Shown here piece after piece: positions 1 through 5,458 of a DNA stretch of 7,940 nucleotides (positions are counted from its first letter, which is position 1; every line of letters begins with the position of its first letter). Source of the DNA: Flavobacteriaceae bacterium (lineage in GTDB: Bacteria > Bacteroidota > Bacteroidia > Flavobacteriales > Flavobacteriaceae). The notes below the pieces were generated by a model, which made no database searches, was not told the origin of the DNA, and saw nothing but the letters and a program-made list of their open reading frames with translations. The translations under genes were made by a program, and so were the position numbers. The stretch spans positions 1 to 7,940 of the forward strand of contig WGDF01000063.1 in NCBI GenBank assembly GCA_015493405.1, given 5' to 3'.

Positions 1-35
1 TCATTCCAATGGGAAGAATAAGAAAAATAAGAAAT

Positions 36-110
36 TTTGAATGCTTGCAAGAACTCCATTACGGCTTCGGCTACGCCTCAGCCTTCATTCCGTTCTTGCA
101 AGCATTCAAA
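36..110. repeat. 75-bp nested inverted repeat (REP-like palindrome)
   Basis: The left arm at 36-54 (TTTGAATGCTTGCAAGAAC) is the exact reverse complement of the right arm at 92-110, giving a perfect 19-bp stem. Inside it the symmetry continues: 8 unpaired bases on each side (55-62 and 84-91) flank a second 4-bp stem, GGCT (63-66) with AGCC (80-83), closing a 13-base loop (67-79). As RNA or cruciform this would be a long hairpin with a symmetric internal loop. No T tract follows on either strand, so a simple intrinsic terminator is unlikely. It resembles dispersed extragenic palindromic elements; whether it recurs in the genome cannot be seen here. Confidence 0.85.
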
Positions 111-293
111 GACAAGGAAATAATCATTACATTTGCATATAAGAAAACGAAACTATACACACAAAAAGGGATACTACCTTTGATTATTCTTTTAGCAATA
201 AACCTAGTATTTTATGAAATGAAATCCGATAGCGGTTTCCGATAAAAACAGAGGCAAAGCTATTTGACATTAATTTAATATGTCTAAATAACT

Positions 294-317
294 AATTGTT
301 TTAGAATATAAACAATT
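294..317 (-). terminator. Weak AT-rich hairpin, possible terminator of the small gene
   Basis: AATTGTTT (294-301) pairs with AAACAATT (310-317) around an 8-base loop. It lies about 60 bases beyond the stop of the minus-strand gene at 380-646, so it could end that transcript. The stem is almost entirely A-T and there is only a mixed AT-rich sequence after it rather than a clear T run, so this is a weak candidate. Confidence 0.22.
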
Positions 318-379
318 TTATAACAAGTTATTGTAAATCGTTGGTCATGGTGAATAATTCGGATTGAATCAACAATTCA

Positions 380-646
380 TTAAACAAAATAAATCAAATC
401 GGGGAGTATTTCTTTGTACTTATCCTCAAGAAATTTCATATCGCGTTTTTTGATGACTGCCATAACCATCATGTCTTTGGGTGGGCGTTTGTAGTAAACG
501 GCATCACCTATGGTTTTTGTAACTACTTTGGTAAAACCCCTTTCCAAATCGCCTTCTTTAAAATCACCGTTGATGACATGACTGACATAGATTTTAAAAG
601 AATTGGAAACTTTCATTTTCATATTGAGTTTTTTGGGTTGGTCCAT
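380..646 (-). CDS. Hypothetical small basic protein, 88 aa
   Basis: I do not recognise this family. The chosen ATG at 646 gives an 88-residue protein, MDQPKKLNMKMK..., rich in Lys, with no signal peptide, no membrane segment and no cysteine. The middle is a mixed beta-like stretch (SFKIYVSHV) and the C-terminal third (KKRDMKFLEDKYKEILPD) looks helical, so a small folded cytosolic protein is plausible. The frame stays open upstream to a TTG at 688, but that codon overlaps a TATATTTG promoter-like box at 686-693, which favours the ATG; a further in-frame ATG occurs at residue 9. It is separated from the upstream lipid kinase gene by 199 bases containing a hairpin, so it is probably transcribed separately. 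It could be a spurious frame, but the composition looks protein-like. Confidence 0.55.
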   Translation of the reverse strand: MDQPKKLNMKMKVSNSFKIYVSHVINGDFKEGDLERGFTKVVTKTIGDAVYYKRPPKDMMVMAVIKKRDMKFLEDKYKEILPDLIYFV

Positions 647-685
647 AATAGTATGGTTTTTGGGGTGAATGCCAAGTTCTAACAA

Positions 686-693
686 CAAATATA
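686..693 (-). promoter_or_regulatory. Candidate -7 box for the small minus-strand gene
   Basis: On the minus strand this reads TATATTTG, a full match to the Bacteroidota -7 consensus TAnnTTTG, about 40 bases ahead of the ATG at 646. I found no TTTG or TTG at the expected distance upstream for a -33 box, so the promoter is only half supported. Confidence 0.3.
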
Positions 694-734
694 CGAAAAT
701 ATTTTGTATGTCTGATGATTTGGTTAATCGCGTG

Positions 735-752
735 CCCCTACTTTCGTAGGGG
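735..752. repeat. GC-rich hairpin in the lipid kinase / small gene spacer
   Basis: CCCCTAC (735-741) and GTAGGGG (746-752) form a 7-bp stem with a TTTC loop, an island of G and C in AT-rich surroundings. It lies about 95 bases beyond the lipid kinase stop. Neither strand shows a T run directly after the stem, so it is not a canonical intrinsic terminator, although it could slow transcription or act as an RNA 3' end. The direct duplication GAGGAATT GAGGAATT follows at 761-776. Confidence 0.6.
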
Positions 753-845
753 GGGTATTTGAGGAATTGAGGAATTATTACATTTCATAGAACACTTTGC
801 GCGTTTATTAGTGTTTATTGCTTCTTACCATCCTTGTTTAACTTA

Positions 846-1751
846 TTAGACAAAAGCTTCAGTTACAAAAATCGGTAGGGCTTTGGGAATCACAGATACT
901 TTAATAGGGAGTTGGCCCAAAATTTCGCCGTCGGGGGAGACTATTTTTTGATGATTAGTGGTAAAAGCCACAGCCGGACTTTGATAATAAGAGACAAAAG
1001 GGGAGTGAATGTAGGTGCCATCAAAAATTTTGGGAAACGTTTTAAGGAGTTCCCAACGACTGACTTTATTGACTACGACAATGTCCAATAAGCCATCGTT
1101 TACAGAAGCTCTTGGGGCAACCATCATTTTGCCACCGGCATATTTTGAATTGGAAATGGTTACATAGGTATTATTCATATCGTATGTTTTGCCGTCGATA
1201 ATCATTTGTAAAGGATATGATTTTAGTTTGACCGTATTGAGAATAACGCCTAAAGTATAGGCAAAATCACCCAAAAATTTATATTTGATGCCGGTTAAGG
1301 TTACATCAGTGGTGAATCCGAATCCGGTCATATTGGCAAAGTAAAAAATTTCTTTATTTGTTTGCACTTTTCCGATGTCAAAATATTTTATTTTTTGCTC
1401 ATGTATCGTTTTAACAAAATCTTCTAAATCTTTAATTCTCAGACTTATATCTTTTGACAATGAATTGCCGGTGCCAACGGGAATTAAACCAATCGGAATA
1501 TTAGAATCCAGCCAATTATTGACATAAGCATTGAGAACATCAAAAAAACTACCGTCACCTCCGGCTACAATTAAGACGTCATATTTTGATAAATCGACTT
1601 GTTGCACCAGTTTAGTACCGTGACGGGCATATTTGGTCAATTGAATATCGGCATTAATTTGATATTTTTCAAATAGTTTTTTGACTAGATTCAATTGTTT
1701 TTGTGCTTTGCCACCGCCGGCTTGAGGGTTATAAATACATAGAGCTTTCAA
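846..1751 (-). CDS. YegS/DagK-like lipid kinase (diacylglycerol or sphingosine kinase family)
   Basis: Predicted ATP-dependent kinase that phosphorylates a membrane lipid alcohol such as diacylglycerol, acting at the inner face of the cytoplasmic membrane. The 301 residues match the usual family length. The N-terminal nucleotide-binding domain begins with NPQAGGGK (8-15), carries the family signature GGDGS (64-68, where GGDGT is commonest) and the phosphate-loop-like PVGTGN (91-96). The C-terminal beta-sandwich domain contains the family's AP-x-A-x-x-NDGLLD segment (212-223) and a DGE near 274-276. There is no signal peptide or membrane helix. The start is TTG: a TAG stop lies two codons upstream and the next in-frame Met is residue 141. 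It sits 48 bases after era and is the last gene of the run. Substrate is uncertain: GTGNSLSKD departs from the NDFAR version of YegS and resembles GSGNAL of sphingosine kinases. Confidence 0.9.
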   Translation of the reverse strand: MKALCIYNPQAGGGKAQKQLNLVKKLFEKYQINADIQLTKYARHGTKLVQQVDLSKYDVLIVAGGDGSFFDVLNAYVNNWLDSNIPIGLIPVGTGNSLSKDISLRIKDLEDFVKTIHEQKIKYFDIGKVQTNKEIFYFANMTGFGFTTDVTLTGIKYKFLGDFAYTLGVILNTVKLKSYPLQMIIDGKTYDMNNTYVTISNSKYAGGKMMVAPRASVNDGLLDIVVVNKVSRWELLKTFPKIFDGTYIHSPFVSYYQSPAVAFTTNHQKIVSPDGEILGQLPIKVSVIPKALPIFVTEAFV

Positions 1752-1799
1752 TGTCTATAATTTGGTTAGATTAAATATTTAAGAATTGATTATCGAATG

Positions 1800-2705
1800 T
1801 TAATCTTTATAGCCGAAACGTCGTAATTGATCATTTTTTTTACGCCAATCTTTATTGACTTTAACATAAAGTTCCAGATAGATTTTTTTTCCGAAAAATT
1901 TTTCCAAATCTTTACGAGCTTCGGTGCCGACGCGTTTGAGTCCGGCTCCTTTATGACCAATAATAATACCTTTTTGTGAGTCGCGCTCCACGTAGATAAT
2001 CGAACGAATGCGAATGCGGTCGCCCTCTTCAATAAATTCTTCGGTATCTACTTCCACAGCATAAGGGATTTCCAGTTTATAGTGTTTTAAAATTTTTTCT
2101 CTAATTTTTTCATTGACGATAAAGCGTTCGGTTTTATCAGTAAGTTGATCTTTACCGAAATAAGGAGGCGATTCGGGTAACAGTTCCAAGATGCGGTTAA
2201 AAACTTGATTGATACCAAAACCATGTAGGGCAGAGACCGGGAAAATTTCGGCATTCGGGACTTTTTCTTGCCAATATTGAATCATTTTTTCCAAGGCTTC
2301 TTGCTCGGTTAAGTCAACCTTGTTGATCAGTAATAAAACCGGCACTTTAGCCTGAGCGATTTTCTTGAAAAAGGCTTCATTCTTTAAATCTTTTTCACCG
2401 GCTTCTACCATATATATTATAATGTCGGCATCTTCAAAAGAAGTTTTGACAAAATCCATCATAGCCTCTTGCATTTCATAAGCCGGTTTAATAATACCGG
2501 GCGTGTCCGAGAAAATGACTTGATAATCATCGCCATTGACGATGCCTAAAATACGGTGACGTGTGGTTTGCGCTTTTGGTGTCGTAATGGCTAAATCTTC
2601 ACCAACTATAGCATTTAAAAAAGTCGATTTGCCTACATTCGGATTACCTATAATGTTTACAAAGCCGGCTTTGTGTTGCTTTTGTTTTTTAGCGTCTGGA
2701 TTCAT
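1800..2705 (-). CDS. era: GTPase Era
   Basis: Essential GTPase that binds 16S rRNA near its 3' end and assists maturation of the small ribosomal subunit, with links to cell-cycle control. The 301 residues are normal for Era. The G domain shows every motif: G1 GNPNVGKS (20-27), G2 around TTRHR (47-51), G3 DTPG (67-70), G4 NKVD (128-131) and G5 SAL (158-160). The C-terminal KH domain carries the RNA-binding loop GHKG (250-253) within the typical GIIIGHKGAGLKRVGTEAR stretch (246-264), followed by KDWR (286-289). An ATG start with no Shine-Dalgarno precedes a short lysine-rich lead, as expected. It lies 50 bases after lptB and 48 before the lipid kinase. No key residue is missing. Confidence 0.98.
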   Translation of the reverse strand: MNPDAKKQKQHKAGFVNIIGNPNVGKSTFLNAIVGEDLAITTPKAQTTRHRILGIVNGDDYQVIFSDTPGIIKPAYEMQEAMMDFVKTSFEDADIIIYMVEAGEKDLKNEAFFKKIAQAKVPVLLLINKVDLTEQEALEKMIQYWQEKVPNAEIFPVSALHGFGINQVFNRILELLPESPPYFGKDQLTDKTERFIVNEKIREKILKHYKLEIPYAVEVDTEEFIEEGDRIRIRSIIYVERDSQKGIIIGHKGAGLKRVGTEARKDLEKFFGKKIYLELYVKVNKDWRKKNDQLRRFGYKD

Positions 2706-2755
2706 ATTGGGTCATAATTTTGATGATGAGTTTGATTTTTTTAATAAATAGATTT

Positions 2756-3493
2756 TTAAACTTCTTTCTTTTTACGTAATTCAAAATTTTGTCCTAAATA
2801 GACTTTTCGGACCATTTCATCGGCAGCAAGTTCTTCAGGCGTGCCGTGTTTAAGAATTTTACCTTCAAACATCAGGTAGGTTTTGTCGGTAATGGCAAGG
2901 GTCTCTTGCACATTGTGATCCGTAATGAGAATACCGATATTTTTATCCTTGAGATGGGCGACAATTTTTTGAATATCTTCTACTGCAATGGGATCGACAC
3001 CGGCAAAAGGTTCATCCAGTAAAATAAATTTGGGATTGGAAGCCAGAGCACGCGCAATTTCGGTTCGTCGTCGTTCGCCACCCGATAAAAGTTTGCCCAA
3101 GCGTTTGCGTTTTTCTGTTAGACCGAATTCTTCAAGCAGGCTATCCAATTTAGTTTTTTGTTCGGCTTTGGATAAAGTTGAGAATTCTAAAGCGGCTTTA
3201 ATATTGTCTTCAATACTCAAGTCACGAAAAACGGAATTTTCTTGTGCCAAATAACCAATTCCCAGTTGTGCACGTTTATACATGGGATAATCCGTAATTT
3301 CCATATTATCCAAATAAACATGACCTCTGTTGGGTTTTATCAAGCCGACAATCATATAAAAAGTGGTCGTTTTACCGGCTCCGTTTGGCCCTAAAAGTCC
3401 GATGATTTCTCCTTGATTGACTTCAAGAGAATTGTCACGAACAACTTCTTTTGAACCGTATTTCTTGACGAGATGATCTGCTCTTAATTTCAT
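2756..3493 (-). CDS. lptB: LPS export ABC transporter ATP-binding protein LptB
   Basis: Cytoplasmic ATPase of the LptB2FGC complex, which extracts lipopolysaccharide from the inner membrane and drives it along the Lpt bridge to the outer membrane. The 245 residues form one ABC domain: Walker A GPNGAGKT (35-42), Q-loop at Q84 within YLAQENSVF, signature LSGGE (136-140) followed by the LptB-type RRRTEIARAL, Walker B FILLDE (156-161), D-loop GVDP (165-168) and switch histidine H193 in TDHN. The YLxQExxVF and RRR-x-EIARAL context separates it from LivG/LivF-type ATPases, the nearest alternative. The remaining lpt genes are not in the window. It is packed 18 bases behind tatC and downstream of kdsD, which makes a precursor of the molecule it exports. 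Confidence 0.96.
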   Translation of the reverse strand: MKLRADHLVKKYGSKEVVRDNSLEVNQGEIIGLLGPNGAGKTTTFYMIVGLIKPNRGHVYLDNMEITDYPMYKRAQLGIGYLAQENSVFRDLSIEDNIKAALEFSTLSKAEQKTKLDSLLEEFGLTEKRKRLGKLLSGGERRRTEIARALASNPKFILLDEPFAGVDPIAVEDIQKIVAHLKDKNIGILITDHNVQETLAITDKTYLMFEGKILKHGTPEELAADEMVRKVYLGQNFELRKKKEV

Positions 3494-3511
3494 ATTTTTT
3501 TAATTTCTAAG

Positions 3512-4309
3512 CTATGCTTTGGTGATATCGGTGCCGTATTTTTGTCCAACAATTTTGGCGACATAAATACTGATTTCATATAAAATCATTAGTGGAATAG
3601 CCACAATAATCTGACTGACAATATCTGGAGGCGTGATAACGGCCGCCAGTAATAGAATGATGATTAAGGCATATTTGCGATTTTGTTTCAAAAAATGGTC
3701 ATCTACCAAGCCCATTTTGGCTAAAAAATAGATAATAATGGGCATTTCAAATACAATTCCATTAGCTAAGACCGTTGTTCTTACCAAAGAATTATAGGAA
3801 GATAAATCAATATTATTTTTGATTTCGCTCGTTACAAAATAATTGCCTAAAAAATTAACGGATAAAGGCGTAATGACATAGTAACCGAATAAAATTCCCA
3901 GAATAAACAAGAAACTGCTGGTGATGATAAAAGTTAATCCGTATTTTTTTTCGTTATCATACAAAGCCGGTTTGATAAATTTCCACAACTCATATATAAT
4001 GTAAGGAAAGGCTATAATGACGCCAAAAATAATGGAGGTCCAGATATGGGCTGAAAATTGGCCTGACATAGAACGATTGATAATATTAATCGGAATTTTT
4101 TTGATACAAAGTGCATCACTGATTTTACAAAACATCCGGTAAGTGATAAAATCGGGATTTTTAGGGGCAAAAATGATTTTATCATAAACAAAGCGAATAT
4201 TAATGGCAATAATAATGGCACCTACTGCTACCGCTAAAGCCGAATGAAACAAGAATTTTCTTAAATCATTTAAATGGTCGATAATGTTCATTTCTTTTTG
4301 TTCAGACAT
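3512..4309 (-). CDS. tatC: Twin-arginine translocase subunit TatC
   Basis: Polytopic inner-membrane receptor that recognises twin-arginine signal peptides and, with TatA, exports folded proteins. The 265 residues contain six predicted helices near 20-38, 88-110, 123-147, 177-198, 212-227 and 231-251. Family motifs are HLNDLRK (12-18), the FPYIIYELWKFIKPALYDNE segment (101-120) ending in the conserved Glu, FEMP (187-190) with the conserved mid-membrane Glu, and TPPD (226-229). The acidic residue of the N-terminal HLxELR motif is Asp instead of Glu. The first periplasmic loop (about 42-87) is long and holds two cysteines, C61 and C68, a layout I associate with Bacteroidota TatC. An AAAGGAA lies 4 bases before the ATG, the only Shine-Dalgarno-like site in the run. 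No tatA is in the window. Confidence 0.97.
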   Translation of the reverse strand: MSEQKEMNIIDHLNDLRKFLFHSALAVAVGAIIIAINIRFVYDKIIFAPKNPDFITYRMFCKISDALCIKKIPINIINRSMSGQFSAHIWTSIIFGVIIAFPYIIYELWKFIKPALYDNEKKYGLTFIITSSFLFILGILFGYYVITPLSVNFLGNYFVTSEIKNNIDLSSYNSLVRTTVLANGIVFEMPIIIYFLAKMGLVDDHFLKQNRKYALIIILLLAAVITPPDIVSQIIVAIPLMILYEISIYVAKIVGQKYGTDITKA

Positions 4310-4326
4310 CGCGTTCCTTTATTATC

Positions 4327-5295
4327 TTAAATTATTCCTTCTTTTAACAAATCGTGCAAATGAATCATACCTTTGTAAAGGCCTTTTTCATCTATCACGA
4401 CCAATTGGCTGATATTGTGTTCTTGCATTTGATGTAACGCATCAACTGCTAATTTATCCTGGCGTATGGTTTTAGGCTTGGGGTTCATCACATCTTGTGC
4501 TTTGACGCTGGCAATATCTAAATTTTGTTGTAACATACGCCGTACATCGCCATCGGTAATAATGCCTTTTAATTTATTATTTTCAACTATAGCCGTAGCG
4601 CCTAGTCTTTTTTTTGTAATTTCAATGATGACATCTTTGATCAGATCATAAGGCGCCGATAAGGGTTTTTCATTTTGAATCATAAGATTATGAACTCTTA
4701 GATATAAACGTTTTCCCAGCGTGCCTCCGGGATGATATTTGGCAAAATCTTGATCTTTAAAATTTTTATATGCCAATAAGGCAACGGCCAAAGCATCGCC
4801 CATAACCAATTGTAAAGTAGTGCTGGTCGTCGGGGCCAAATTGTTGGGACAAGCTTCTTTTTCCATAGGCGTATAAAGTAAAAAATCGGCTTGATTGGCC
4901 AAAAAAGAACTTTTATTGGCGGTTAATCCGATTATTTTGTTCCCAAAATTTTTAATTAAAGGAATTAATACTTTGATTTCGGGCGTATTGCCACTTTTGG
5001 AAAGCATCAATACAATATCATTTTTTTGAATGATGCCCAAATCGCCATGAATGGCATCACTGGCATGCATAAAAACAGCCGGTGTGCCGGTTGAGTTAAG
5101 CGTTGCAACTATTTTGGTAGCAATATTGGCGCTTTTACCGATGCCGGTAACAATTAAACGTCCTTTAGATTTGGCAATCATATTGGTTATGGCAACAAAC
5201 TCATCATTGATTTGTTCCGGTAAATGAGATAAAGCATCAATTTCTATTTGAATTGTTTTTTGAGCCGAACTGATGATTTTATTTTTATTTTCCAA
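4327..5295 (-). CDS. kdsD: Arabinose-5-phosphate isomerase (KdsD/KpsF type)
   Basis: Interconverts ribulose-5-phosphate and arabinose-5-phosphate, the first step towards Kdo for the LPS inner core; cytosolic. The 322 residues carry an N-terminal SIS domain (about 40-180) and two CBS domains (about 205-262 and 268-322). SIS landmarks are GIGKS (51-55), HGDLG (83-87), SGNTPE (101-106), KEACP (146-150) and HPGGTLGKRL (188-197). With a constant offset of five, K54, E106, E147 and H188 match the catalytic residues K59, E111, E152 and H193 of E. coli KdsD, so activity is expected. The only sensible start is TTG at 5295: an in-frame TAA lies eight codons upstream and the next Met is residue 39. It heads the envelope operon, divergent from recQ. 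GutQ or capsule KpsF are paralogues; the neighbouring lptB favours the LPS role. Confidence 0.96.
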   Translation of the reverse strand: MENKNKIISSAQKTIQIEIDALSHLPEQINDEFVAITNMIAKSKGRLIVTGIGKSANIATKIVATLNSTGTPAVFMHASDAIHGDLGIIQKNDIVLMLSKSGNTPEIKVLIPLIKNFGNKIIGLTANKSSFLANQADFLLYTPMEKEACPNNLAPTTSTTLQLVMGDALAVALLAYKNFKDQDFAKYHPGGTLGKRLYLRVHNLMIQNEKPLSAPYDLIKDVIIEITKKRLGATAIVENNKLKGIITDGDVRRMLQQNLDIASVKAQDVMNPKPKTIRQDKLAVDALHQMQEHNISQLVVIDEKGLYKGMIHLHDLLKEGII

Positions 5296-5380
5296 GCAAT
5301 TAATTTTTTTGTTAGTTTAACTTTCGAAAAAAATACTTATATTTGAATAAACAATAGGCTATAAACCTTAGCTTTCAATG

Positions 5381-5388
5381 CAAATTTA
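5381..5388 (-). promoter_or_regulatory. Candidate -7 box for the kdsD operon
   Basis: On the minus strand this reads TAAATTTG, matching TAnnTTTG, and would give a leader of roughly 80 bases before the kdsD TTG. The nearest minus-strand TTTG upstream (5418-5421) is 29 bases away, longer than the usual spacing of about 17-23, so only half of the promoter is supported. It lies just beside the recQ promoter, so the two could interfere. Confidence 0.25.
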
Positions 5389-5398
5389 AGATTAAATT

Positions 5399-5431
5399 TT
5401 TGAAAAAGACTTTTTGACAAATTTATTTTTG
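5399..5431 (+). promoter_or_regulatory. Bacteroidota-type promoter for recQ
   Basis: TTTG at 5399-5402 (-33 box) and TATTTTTG at 5424-5431 (-7 box, TAnnTTTG) are separated by 21 bases, within the range known for Bacteroidota sigma factor promoters. Transcription would begin around 5438, giving a leader of about 20 bases before the ATG at 5459. This also argues against the in-frame TTG at 5414, which would lie inside the promoter. Confidence 0.5.
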
Positions 5432-5458
5432 TATTTTAGTTTAATAATTAAACAGTTT

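Larger units (their letters stand above)
1..379. other. Non-coding stretch with palindromic repeats
   Basis: No gene is supported here. The longest open frame (9-245, plus strand) runs straight through a perfect inverted repeat, has no recognisable domain, and its middle is simply the translation of the palindrome. The stretch holds the nested palindrome at 36-110 and an AT-rich hairpin at 294-317, followed by a small palindrome at 320-331 (ATAAC, two bases, GTTAT). The rest is AT-rich with no tRNA-like or protein-like signal that I can see. Confidence 0.6.
846..5295 (-). other. Probable operon kdsD-tatC-lptB-era-lipid kinase
   Basis: Five minus-strand genes follow one another with gaps of 17, 18, 50 and 48 bases. 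None of the gaps shows a full -33/-7 promoter pair or a clear hairpin-plus-T-run terminator, so co-transcription from upstream of kdsD is the simplest reading. The kdsD-tatC-lptB spacing is tightest. The last two genes could have a weaker internal promoter that I cannot see. This is an inference from spacing and orientation only. Confidence 0.6.

Noticed and set aside
9..245. Open frame of 78 codons on the plus strand
   Set aside because: It reads directly through the perfect inverted repeat at 36-110 and has no recognisable domain; the frame appears to be open by chance.
647..688. N-terminal extension of the small minus-strand gene from a TTG
   Set aside because: The TTG overlaps a TATATTTG promoter-like box; the ATG at 646 is the simpler start, though this is not proven.
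1790..2032. Minus-strand frame overlapping era
   Set aside because: It is an alternative frame inside the era KH-domain coding region and resembles no protein.
2988..3254. Plus-strand frame opposite lptB
   Set aside because: It is a shadow of the ABC ATPase coding sequence on the other strand.
5414..5458. N-terminal extension of RecQ from a TTG start
   Set aside because: The TTG lies between the -33 and -7 boxes, the extra 15 residues (MTNLFLYFSLIIKQF) are hydrophobic and unlike RecQ, and the ATG at 5459 gives the normal N-terminus.
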